A stretch of 64,000 nt of DNA from Arthrobacter agilis (lineage in GTDB: Bacteria; Actinomycetota; Actinomycetes; Actinomycetales; Micrococcaceae), in the NCBI RefSeq assembly GCF_006494655.1, contig NZ_VHIM01000007.1, positions 1 through 64,000 of the forward strand, written 5' to 3'. The notes below the pieces were generated by a model. The model saw nothing but the letters and a program-made list of their open reading frames with translations. It was not told the DNA's origin and did not search any database. The stretch's first letter is position 1. Each line of letters opens with the position of its first letter. Below, one piece after another: positions 38,690-46,509 of the stretch. Made by a program: the position numbers and the translations under genes.

Positions 38690-40093
38690 GTGACCCACTA
38701 CGACCTCGCGATCATCGGCTCCGGCTCGGGCAACACCCTCATCTCGCCGGAGTGGGACGGCAGGAGGGTCGTGCTGGTCGACGGCGGCACCTTCGGAGGA
38801 ACGTGCCTGAACGTCGGGTGCATCCCCACCAAGATGTACGTCTACCCGGCGGAACTGGCGTCCGCGCCCACCGCCTCCTCCCGTCTCGGGGTGGACCTCT
38901 CCCTCGACGGCGTGCGGTGGACCGACATCCGGGACAGGATCTTCACGCGCATCGATGCGATCTCGGCCGGTGGCCGCGCCTACCGGGCGAACGAACTGGA
39001 GAACGTCACGCTGATCGAGGAGTACGTCCGGCTGACGGGTCCGACGTCGTTCGTGACGGCGTCGGGGGAGGCCGTCACGGCGGACCAGCTCGTGATCGCC
39101 GCGGGCTCCCGCGCCGTCCTGCCCGCCGTTCCCGGGATTTCGTCGCCGCAGGTACACACGTCCGACACGATCATGCGGATCGATGAGCTGCCGAAGCGGC
39201 TGCTCATCATCGGGGGCGGCTACATCGCCGCCGAGTTCGCCCATGTCTTCGCGGCGTTCGGCACGACCGTGACCATCGCCGTGCGGTCGGACGCCATGCT
39301 GCGCCACCTCGACGAAACGGTCTCGGCGGCCTTCACCGAGCAGGCGGCGCACCAGTGGGACCTGCGGCTCCGCACGGACGTGACAGCCCTGACGCCGAAT
39401 TCCGACGGCAGCATCACCGCACGCCTGGACAGCGGCGCCGGGCCGGAGGACCTCGAGGTGGACGTCGTCCTGGCCGCCGTCGGCCGCGTCCCGAACACGG
39501 ACACCCTGGGCGCTTCCGAGGCCGGCCTCGATCTGCACGCCGACGGGCGCCTCGCCGTCGACGAGTACCAACGTGTCCTGAGCAGGGGGAAGCCCGTGGC
39601 CGGCCTCTGGTCGCTCGGTGACGTCAGCAGCGACTACCAGCTCAAGCACGTGGCGAACCATGAGGCGAAGGTCGTCGCGCACAACCTCCTGCATCCCGGA
39701 AACCTGCGCGCGAGCGACCACCGGTTCGTGCCCGCCGCGGTCTTCTCGCACCCCCAGCTCGCGTCCGTCGGCATGACCGAGGACGAGGCGCTCGCCTACG
39801 CGGACGCTGCAGGCACCACGATCGTGACCGCCGTCCAGCACTACGGCTCGACGGCGTACGGCTGGGCCATGGAGGACACCATCGGCTTCGCCAAGGTGAT
39901 CGCCGAGCAGTCCACCGGCCGGATCCTCGGCGCGCACGTGCTCGGGCACGAGGCCTCGATGATCATCCAGCCCGTCATCCAGGCCATGTCCTTCGGCCTC
40001 GACGCCCACACCATGGCGCGCGGCCAGTACTGGATCCACCCCGCGCTCACCGAAGTGATCGAGAACGCCCTACTGAATCTGAAGACCGCCTGA
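38690..40093 (+). CDS. mtr: Mycothione reductase
   Basis: This 467-residue flavoprotein disulfide reductase regenerates mycothiol from mycothione with NADPH. The FAD loop is LAIIGSGSGNTLIS; the redox pair is Cys39 and Cys44 in GTCLNVGCIPTKM; the NADPH fold has IIGGGYIAAEFAHVF; the C-terminal catalytic His is in WIHPALTEVIENAL. The SGSGN rather than GAGSGG form and the length match Mtr rather than lipoamide dehydrogenase. It marks a mycothiol-using actinobacterium. The GTG at 38690 lies six bases from a -10 box. Confidence 0.94.
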   Translation: MTHYDLAIIGSGSGNTLISPEWDGRRVVLVDGGTFGGTCLNVGCIPTKMYVYPAELASAPTASSRLGVDLSLDGVRWTDIRDRIFTRIDAISAGGRAYRANELENVTLIEEYVRLTGPTSFVTASGEAVTADQLVIAAGSRAVLPAVPGISSPQVHTSDTIMRIDELPKRLLIIGGGYIAAEFAHVFAAFGTTVTIAVRSDAMLRHLDETVSAAFTEQAAHQWDLRLRTDVTALTPNSDGSITARLDSGAGPEDLEVDVVLAAVGRVPNTDTLGASEAGLDLHADGRLAVDEYQRVLSRGKPVAGLWSLGDVSSDYQLKHVANHEAKVVAHNLLHPGNLRASDHRFVPAAVFSHPQLASVGMTEDEALAYADAAGTTIVTAVQHYGSTAYGWAMEDTIGFAKVIAEQSTGRILGAHVLGHEASMIIQPVIQAMSFGLDAHTMARGQYWIHPALTEVIENALLNLKTA

Positions 40094-40094
40094 C

Positions 40095-40116
40095 GGCCCG
40101 GGGTGTGCCCCGGGCC
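40095..40116. terminator. Bidirectional terminator between mtr and the acyl-CoA synthetase gene
   Basis: GGCCCGGGG (40095-40103) and CCCCGGGCC (40108-40116) form a perfect 9-bp stem with loop TGTG in the 36-base gap between convergent genes. It can serve both strands. Confidence 0.8.
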
Positions 40117-40129
40117 CGCCAGGTCCGGG

Positions 40130-41938
40130 TCACACGCGGGCGTTCGAGTAGATGGACTCGACGACGTCCGAGTAGTCCCGGAGGACCTGGGCCCGCTTGA
40201 TCTTGAGCGACGGCGTGAGATGTCCCGTGGTCTCGGTGAAGTCACGCGGGACGATCCGGAAGACCTTGATGGCCTCCGCCCTGGACACCGTCGTGTTGGC
40301 GGTGTCCACGAGCTCCTGGATCTCGGCGAGGACCTTCGGATGCTCCGCCGCTTCGGCCATCGTGGTCCCGGCGGGAAGCTGGTGGCGCTCGAGCCACCCG
40401 GGCAGCGCCTCCTCGTCGAGGGTCACCAGGGCGGAGATGAAGGGGCGCTGATCACCGACCACCACGCACTGTGACACGAGGGCGTTGGCGCGGATGGCGT
40501 CCTCCAGCAGGGCCGGGATCACGTTCTTGCCGCTGGCCGTCACGATGATCTCCTTCTTGCGGCCCGTGATGCTCAGGAAACCGTCGTCGTCGAGCTCGCC
40601 GATATCACCCGTGCGGAACCAGCCGTCCACGAAGTTCTCCTCGGTGAGGTCAGGACGGTTGAAGTAACCCCTCATGACGCAAACGCCGCGCGTGAGGATC
40701 TCGCCGTCGTCCGCGATCCTGACCGCGTTGCCTGGCAGGGGAGCACCGACCGTCCCGATCTTGATCTTCTTGGGCGTGTTGACGGTGATGGGCGCCGTGG
40801 TCTCGGTGAGGCCGTAGCCCTCGAGCACCATGAGTCCGATCCCGTGGAAGAAGTGACCCAGCCGGTCACCGAGCGGCGCCCCGCCGGAGACCGCGTGCTG
40901 CACCCTCCCGCCCATCGCCGTGCGGATCTTGCCGTAGAGCAGACGATCGAACACGGCGTGCTTGACCTTGAGCGAGAGGGGGACCCTTCCCGCCTGCTCA
41001 GCCTTGGACCATGCGATGGCCACGTCGGCACCGGCGTGGAAGATCTTGCCCTTGCCGCCGTCCTCGGCCTTCAGCATCGAGTTGTTGTACACCTTCTCGA
41101 ACACGCGGGGCACGGCGAGGATGAACGTGGGCTTGTAGCTCTGTAGGTCCGGCAGCAGATTCTTGACGTCGGGCGTATGCGCGACCGTCGAACCCGCAGC
41201 GACACACAGGACCGAGATGAAGCGGGCGAACACATGGGCGAGCGGCAGGAACATGATGGTCTGGCCGCCCTCGCGCGCCACCTCGGGAAGCGCCGCGGCG
41301 GCGTTCTCCGACAACTCCACGAAGTTGCCGTGCGTCAGTTCGCAGCCCTTCGGTTTGCCGGTGGTCCCCGAGGTGTAGATGATCGTCGCGAGGTCGTCCA
41401 GGCCCGCCGTGGCCCGCCGGTCGGCGAGCATGGCGTCGTCCGTCCCTGCGCCCGCGGTGCGCAGGGTGTCGAGGCCGTCGCCGTCGAACTGCCACACGTG
41501 CTGCAGGGAGCCGATGCCCTCGAGCGCCACGGCGTCGCGCACCACGGCCTCGTGCCGGGCCGCCTCGACGAAGGCGCCGACCGCGCCGGAGTCACTGAGG
41601 ATCCAGGCGACCTGGGCAGGGGAGGACGTCTCGTAGACGGGAACGGACACGGCGCCGGCGAACCAGATCGCGAAGTCCGCCAGGGACCACTCGTAGCGTG
41701 TGCGTGCCATGATCGCCACGCGGTCGCCGGGCTGGACACCCGAGGCGATGAGGCCCTTGGCGATGTCCTCGACCTGACGGCGGAAATCGGTGGCGGAGAT
41801 GTCCTCCCATTCGCCCGATGCGCCCTTGACGGCGAACAGGGCGGGGTTGGACGGTTTGGTCGCCTGCCGGATCACCAGATCCGTGATGTTCGTCTGGCGG
41901 GGGACGTCCACGAGGACGGGAACGCTGATGTCGCGCAC
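40130..41938 (-). CDS. Long-chain fatty acid-CoA ligase (FadD15-like)
   Basis: This 602-residue AMP-forming ligase activates long-chain fatty acids. Motifs: ATIIYTSGTTGKPKGCELTH (P-loop, about 190-210), EGYGLTETTAPITVNT, GWFRTGDIGELDDDGFL and TGRKKEIIVTASGKNVIP (the fatty-acyl linker region). Bacterial membrane-type FadD15 (Rv2187) is the closest form by locus. It probably feeds beta-oxidation or phospholipid synthesis; the PlsC acyltransferase gene lies 2 kb away. The GTG start at 41938 follows GAAGGAGC. Confidence 0.9.
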   Translation of the reverse strand: MRDISVPVLVDVPRQTNITDLVIRQATKPSNPALFAVKGASGEWEDISATDFRRQVEDIAKGLIASGVQPGDRVAIMARTRYEWSLADFAIWFAGAVSVPVYETSSPAQVAWILSDSGAVGAFVEAARHEAVVRDAVALEGIGSLQHVWQFDGDGLDTLRTAGAGTDDAMLADRRATAGLDDLATIIYTSGTTGKPKGCELTHGNFVELSENAAAALPEVAREGGQTIMFLPLAHVFARFISVLCVAAGSTVAHTPDVKNLLPDLQSYKPTFILAVPRVFEKVYNNSMLKAEDGGKGKIFHAGADVAIAWSKAEQAGRVPLSLKVKHAVFDRLLYGKIRTAMGGRVQHAVSGGAPLGDRLGHFFHGIGLMVLEGYGLTETTAPITVNTPKKIKIGTVGAPLPGNAVRIADDGEILTRGVCVMRGYFNRPDLTEENFVDGWFRTGDIGELDDDGFLSITGRKKEIIVTASGKNVIPALLEDAIRANALVSQCVVVGDQRPFISALVTLDEEALPGWLERHQLPAGTTMAEAAEHPKVLAEIQELVDTANTTVSRAEAIKVFRIVPRDFTETTGHLTPSLKIKRAQVLRDYSDVVESIYSNARV

Positions 41939-42073
41939 GATAGCTCCTTCGATATCACCTTGACCGTGGGGTCGCTTCAGCCTATAGGGTCACGTCACCG
42001 ATTGAGTGTCCCGTACTGTACGAATCGGTAACGGCGGGCACCTGACGCTCCGCGAGCACGACGGAAGGACCGC

Positions 42074-43162
42074 ATGCCCACCCTGCCCGAGCCCAGAGGG
42101 GCACGCGTCCGTCGCGGCCGCGCCGACGGCAGCACGACCCTGCGGGGCGATGGGCCCCTCGCAGCACGTGCCGCACGCACCCCCTTCCCCAACCCGACGC
42201 GTCGCGGGCTGTCCATCGGCATCGACATCGGCGGGACGAAAGTGGCCGCGGGGGTCGTCGACGTCCGCGGACGCATCCTCGCCGAGGCGCGGAGGGCCAC
42301 GCCCGGACAGGACGCCCGCGCGGTCGAGGCGGTGATCGCCGACCTCGTGCGTGAGCTCTCCCGCGAGTACCGGATCCGTTCGGTCGGGATCGGTGCCGCC
42401 GGCTGGATGGATCTCACCAACAGCACCGTGCTGTTCAGCCCGCACCTGGCCTGGCGGAACGAGCCCCTGAGGCGCAACCTCGAGGGACTCCTGCGCCGCC
42501 GCGTCACCGTGGTCAACGACGCCGACGCGGCAGCGTGGGCCGAGTGGCGGTTCGGGGCCGGCCGCGGGGAGTCCCGCCTGGTGTGCGTGACCCTCGGGAC
42601 GGGCATCGGCGGGGCGATGATCATGGGTGGGCGCGTCGAGCGCGGCAGGTACGGAGTGGCGGGCGAGTTCGGGCACCAGATCGTCGTCCCGCAGGGTCAT
42701 CGCTGCGAGTGCGGCAACCGGGGGTGCTGGGAGCAGTACGCCTCCGGGAATGCACTGGGGCGCGAGGCACGTGAGCTCGCGGCGGCCAACTCTCCCGTCG
42801 CCCGGGGGCTCCTGGACGCCGCACCGGCGGACGGCTCGCCGATCACGGGGGCGATCGTCACACGGCTCGCGATGGAGGGGGACGCCGCGTCCCGCGAACT
42901 GGTCGACGACGTCGGGCAGTGGCTCGGCCTCGGGCTCGCGAATCTCGCCGCGGCCCTCGATCCCGGCACGTTCGTCATCGGAGGAGGCCTCAGCGCCGCG
43001 GGGGAGCTGCTGCTCGATCCGGCGCGCCGCGCCTTCGGCCGCAACCTCACGGGCCGAGGGTTCCGGCCGCCGGCGCGGATCGAGCGGGCGGCCCTCGGGC
43101 CGGAGGCGGGTCTCATCGGCGCGGCGGACCTGTCGCGGCAGTTGTCACGCAGCGGTACCTGA
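42074..43162 (+). CDS. glk: ROK-family glucokinase
   Basis: This 362-residue sugar kinase phosphorylates glucose with ATP. The phosphate-1 motif is SIGIDIGGTKVAAGVVD (about 47-63). The ROK zinc motif is CECGNRGCWEQYASG with His in EFGHQI upstream. It lacks an N-terminal DNA-binding domain, so it is a kinase rather than an ROK repressor. The first 45 residues (Arg/Gly-rich) are extra compared with the usual 310-320. GGAAGG eight bases before the ATG at 42074 supports that longer start. Two 14-bp repeats cross its stop codon. Confidence 0.88.
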   Translation: MPTLPEPRGARVRRGRADGSTTLRGDGPLAARAARTPFPNPTRRGLSIGIDIGGTKVAAGVVDVRGRILAEARRATPGQDARAVEAVIADLVRELSREYRIRSVGIGAAGWMDLTNSTVLFSPHLAWRNEPLRRNLEGLLRRRVTVVNDADAAAWAEWRFGAGRGESRLVCVTLGTGIGGAMIMGGRVERGRYGVAGEFGHQIVVPQGHRCECGNRGCWEQYASGNALGREARELAAANSPVARGLLDAAPADGSPITGAIVTRLAMEGDAASRELVDDVGQWLGLGLANLAAALDPGTFVIGGGLSAAGELLLDPARRAFGRNLTGRGFRPPARIERAALGPEAGLIGAADLSRQLSRSGT

Positions 43163-43183
43163 CCGCTTGGCGGTACCTGACCG
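43152..43183 (+). repeat. 14-bp direct repeat across the glk stop codon
   Basis: GCGGTACCTGACCG occurs identically at 43152-43165 and 43170-43183, with four bases between. The first copy contains the glk stop TGA. Confidence 0.85.
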
Positions 43184-43227
43184 TGCGGGCGCCTGATGTG
43201 CCGGGCTGCGGTCGGGGACGGGCGTTC

Positions 43228-43770
43228 CTAGACCTCTGCGCCGTCGTCGCCCATGTCCCGGTGCTTCGGCAGCTTCGTGATCAGGTAGCCCGCTCCGGCG
43301 AGGAAGAGCATCAGGACACCGAGGGTTGCTGCGAGCGGTGCATCCTGCCAGAACATCGCGAAGAGCAGGAGGAGTACAGGGCCGCCTGCCGCACCGATCC
43401 ACGCGAGGACCGTCAGGGGATCGCCGGACCCGAGAGGAGGCGGTTCGTCCGGGGTGAAACCCTCGTCCTCCTCCGGTTCCTCGGCAGCGCTGTAGTCGCG
43501 GGGACCTGTCGCGCCGAAGGGCTGGTCGCGGAAGATCGCGTCCGCACGCTCGCGATCCGTCAGGCCGTCGCCGGCGCCGTCACCACGACGACCGGACCCA
43601 TCCGTCGGGTACACCGCGTGCCCGTTCGAACTACCCGTCCCCGGACGGTCCCGGTCGCTCGCGGGACCGGGGGCGTCGGGGTCGTGCGAGGTCCCCTCCA
43701 AGCGCGCGACGAGATCCTGCCAGACGGCGTCATCGGTGGATTCGTTCGGTTCCTGACCTCGGGGGCCCAT
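43228..43770 (-). CDS. Membrane protein of unknown function
   Basis: I do not recognise a named family. The 180-residue product has a disordered acidic, Gly/Asp/Pro-rich N-terminal part (1-115), including RERADAIFRDQPFGATGPRDY, and two transmembrane helices (about 117-140 and 145-166: LAWIGAAGGPVLLLLFAMFW, LGVLMLFLAGAGYLI). It ends in a short basic then acidic tail (KLPKHRDMGDDGAEV). It probably has both ends in the cytoplasm. It is divergent from plsC and may be conserved in Micrococcaceae. Confidence 0.75.
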   Translation of the reverse strand: MGPRGQEPNESTDDAVWQDLVARLEGTSHDPDAPGPASDRDRPGTGSSNGHAVYPTDGSGRRGDGAGDGLTDRERADAIFRDQPFGATGPRDYSAAEEPEEDEGFTPDEPPPLGSGDPLTVLAWIGAAGGPVLLLLFAMFWQDAPLAATLGVLMLFLAGAGYLITKLPKHRDMGDDGAEV

Positions 43771-44024
43771 ACTCTGCTACCTGCTGTCGCGTGCTGCGCC
43801 TGGGCTCGGAGGGCGTCCGGCCGGCACCCTGGGATTCGGAGGGCGTACTGCTTCAATCGTGGACACCGCGCGGCGCTACGTCAACCGGTTCCGAGCGTGT
43901 CGGTGACCGGCCCCGCGACCACCGACCCGTCGTGCTGGTCCGCGACGCCTCTAGAGTAGGCTTCCACATGATACTGCGGGCGGCATGCCACGTGCCGCAC
44001 CGTCCATGCAGGGAGGCTGGCAGC

Positions 44025-44894
44025 GTGTTCTATTGGGTCATGAAACGGATCATCGTCGGTCCGATCCTGAACCTCCTCTTCCGCCCCTGGGTCAAGGGAC
44101 TCGACAATGTCCCGTCCACCGGTGCGGCAGTGTTCGTCAGCAACCATCTGTCGTTCTCGGACTCGATCTTCCTGCCCATCGTGGTGCCCCGCCCGGTCGT
44201 GTTCCTGGCCAAGTCCGAGTACTTCACGGGCAAGGGGATCAAGGGCCGGCTCACCGCTCTCTTCTTCCGCCTGTCCAACCAGTTGCCGATGGACCGTTCG
44301 GGGGGTGCGGCGTCGTCGTCCTCGCTCTCCGCCGGGATGGACATCCTCAACGAGGGAGGGATCCTCGGGATCTACCCCGAGGGCACCCGGAGCCCGGACG
44401 GGCGCCTCTACCGCGGCAAGACGGGAGTCGCGAAGCTGGTGCTGGCCACGGGGGTCCCGGTGGTCCCGGTTGCGATGATCGGCACCGACAAGGTGCAGCC
44501 GATCGGACGGCGTATCCCGAACATCCGGCGGGTGGGCGTCATCATCGGCGAGCCGCTCGACTTCAGCCGCTACGAGGGTCTCGAGGACGATCGGTTCGTC
44601 CAGCGATCGGTGACGGACGAGATCATGTACGAGCTGATGCGGCTGTCGGGCCAGGAATACGTCGATGCCTACGCCAGCACGGTCAAGGAGCGCCTCGCGG
44701 CGGAGAAGGCCGCAGGCCGTAAGAGCCCGAAGCCCGGGGCCGACACGCGGCGGGCCGCCGTCCGCATCTCGACCGACGCGGGTGCTCCCGCTCCAGGCGC
44801 GGTGACCGAGATCGGCGGGGCCGCCGGTGTCCGGAAGCCTGGCGTCGCGGACGACGGGCAGACCGCGGAGAACGGCCGGCCGCAGGCCGGCTGA
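44025..44894 (+). CDS. plsC: 1-Acylglycerol-3-phosphate acyltransferase (PlsC-like)
   Basis: This 289-residue enzyme acylates lysophosphatidic acid. The catalytic NHLSFSD (residues 40-46) is the NHX4D box, followed by the GTD-like phosphate site YPEGTRS (about 120). An N-terminal hydrophobic stretch anchors it to the membrane. The tail after residue 235 is disordered. I chose the GTG at 44025 because GGGAGG lies eight bases before it; the longer frame upstream lacks family features. TAGAGT/TAGGCT boxes at 43952-43962 could be its -10. The locus matches Rv2182c. Confidence 0.9.
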   Translation: MFYWVMKRIIVGPILNLLFRPWVKGLDNVPSTGAAVFVSNHLSFSDSIFLPIVVPRPVVFLAKSEYFTGKGIKGRLTALFFRLSNQLPMDRSGGAASSSSLSAGMDILNEGGILGIYPEGTRSPDGRLYRGKTGVAKLVLATGVPVVPVAMIGTDKVQPIGRRIPNIRRVGVIIGEPLDFSRYEGLEDDRFVQRSVTDEIMYELMRLSGQEYVDAYASTVKERLAAEKAAGRKSPKPGADTRRAAVRISTDAGAPAPGAVTEIGGAAGVRKPGVADDGQTAENGRPQAG

Positions 44895-44976
44895 CGGACG
44901 CTCCTCCCGGACCCTCTCTGTGACATGCCGCTACGCGGCGATGACACCGCGAATCGGGCGCCGCACGCCCAGCACG

Positions 44977-44982
44977 TAGAAT
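44977..44982 (+). promoter_or_regulatory. -10 box of aroG, leaderless arrangement
   Basis: TAGAAT (five of six to TATAAT) is followed after exactly six bases by the GTG start at 44989, with no ribosome binding site. This predicts a leaderless mRNA. Confidence 0.65.
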
Positions 44983-44988
44983 TCCGGT

Positions 44989-46371
44989 GTGACCGATTCA
45001 CTAGCTCCCGTCCTTCCGCGTCTCGCGGAATCCGCTTCATCCACCACAGCAGGCCTCGATGCCTGGCGTTCGATGACCGCGGTCCAGCAGCCCTCCTGGC
45101 AGGACACGGAAGTCTATTCGTCGTCGGTCAAGGAACTCTCCAGCCTGCCGCCCCTGGTCTTCGCCGGGGAAGTGGACGTGCTACGCGAGAGGCTCGCCGC
45201 TGCCGCACAGGGCAAGGCCTTCCTCCTGCAGGGAGGCGATTGCGCCGAGACGTTCGACGGCGCCACGGCTGACAAGATCAGCGCGCGGGTCAAGACGATC
45301 CTGCAGATGGCGGTCGTCCTGACGTACGGCGCGTCGCTGCCCGTCATCAAGATGGGGCGCATGGCCGGCCAGTTCGCCAAGCCCCGTTCCTCCAACGACG
45401 AGACCCGCGACGGCGTGACACTTCCCGCCTACCGCGGCGACATGGTCAACGGCTACGAGTTCACGCCCGAGAGCCGCGGGCACGACGCGTCGCGCATGGT
45501 GAAGGCCTACCATACCTCCGCCTCGACGCTGAATCTGATCCGCGCGTTCACGCAGGGCGGCTTTGCGGACCTGCGCCTGGTGCACCACTGGAACAAGGGG
45601 TTCATGGCGAACCCGGCGCACTCGCGCTACGAGTCCCTCGCCCGCGAGATCGACCGCGCTGTCCGCTTCATGGACGCCTGCGGTACGGATTTCGAAGCAC
45701 TCAAGCGTGTCGAGTTCTTCGCGAGCCACGAGGCCCTGCTCCTGGACTACGAGCGGGCCCTGACCCGCATCGACTCGCGGACATCGCTGCCCTACGACAC
45801 CTCGGCCCACTTCCTGTGGATCGGGGAGCGGACCCGCGACATCGATGGCGCGCACGTCGACTTCCTGTCACGCGTCCGGAACCCGATCGGTGTGAAGCTG
45901 GGCCCGTCGACGTCCGCGGACGACGCCCTCGCCCTCATCGACAAGCTCGATCCGCACCGCGAGCCGGGCCGGCTGACCTTCATCACCCGCATGGGCGCCA
46001 CGAACATCAGGGAGAAGCTGCCCACGCTGGTGGAGCGCGTCACGGCGTCGGGCGCGCAGGTACTCTGGGTCACCGATCCGATGCACGGCAACACGGTGAC
46101 GTCGCCCAACGGTTACAAGACGCGCAACTTCGACGACGTCATCGACGAGGTCCGCGGCTTCTTCGAGGTCCACAACGCGCTCGGCACCTTCCCCGGCGGG
46201 CTGCACGTGGAGATGACGGGCGACGACGTCGCCGAGTGCCTCGGGGGTGCCGATCCGATCGACCAGGAGGCGTTCCTCGAACGGTACGAATCGGTGTGCG
46301 ACCCCCGACTGAACCACATGCAGTCGCTCGAGATGGCATTCCTCGTGGCCGGAGCACTGTCCAAGAGCTGA
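44989..46371 (+). CDS. aroG: Class II DAHP synthase (first shikimate step)
   Basis: This 460-residue enzyme condenses PEP and erythrose 4-phosphate. It is the plant-like class II form: LLQGGDCAETFDG, KMGRMAGQFAKPRS, the DETRDGVTLPAYRGD loop, and the metal site VTDPMHGNT. The length matches the M. tuberculosis AroG (Rv2178c), whose aromatic feedback and chorismate mutase partnership are known. With tyrA in this window it covers both ends of tyrosine synthesis. The GTG at 44989 is leaderless in appearance. It converges on pknL across a 16-bp hairpin. Confidence 0.96.
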   Translation: MTDSLAPVLPRLAESASSTTAGLDAWRSMTAVQQPSWQDTEVYSSSVKELSSLPPLVFAGEVDVLRERLAAAAQGKAFLLQGGDCAETFDGATADKISARVKTILQMAVVLTYGASLPVIKMGRMAGQFAKPRSSNDETRDGVTLPAYRGDMVNGYEFTPESRGHDASRMVKAYHTSASTLNLIRAFTQGGFADLRLVHHWNKGFMANPAHSRYESLAREIDRAVRFMDACGTDFEALKRVEFFASHEALLLDYERALTRIDSRTSLPYDTSAHFLWIGERTRDIDGAHVDFLSRVRNPIGVKLGPSTSADDALALIDKLDPHREPGRLTFITRMGATNIREKLPTLVERVTASGAQVLWVTDPMHGNTVTSPNGYKTRNFDDVIDEVRGFFEVHNALGTFPGGLHVEMTGDDVAECLGGADPIDQEAFLERYESVCDPRLNHMQSLEMAFLVAGALSKS

Positions 46372-46383
46372 TGTGCAGCAGCG

Positions 46384-46421
46384 GAGGCGGGGACGGCGAC
46401 ATCGATCGCCGTCCCCGCCTC
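46384..46421. terminator. Perfect 16-bp hairpin between aroG and pknL
   Basis: GAGGCGGGGACGGCGA (46384-46399) pairs with TCGCCGTCCCCGCCTC (46406-46421) around the loop CATCGA. It has no T-run and can act in both directions between the convergent genes. Confidence 0.85.
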
Positions 46422-46509
46422 TGTGTCCGGCTCGATCGGTGGGCCCGGCAGCCATCACCCCGGAAGGCCGTGTGCCGGCGAGGACACGGGGCCCTGCAGG
46501 GAGCTGGGG

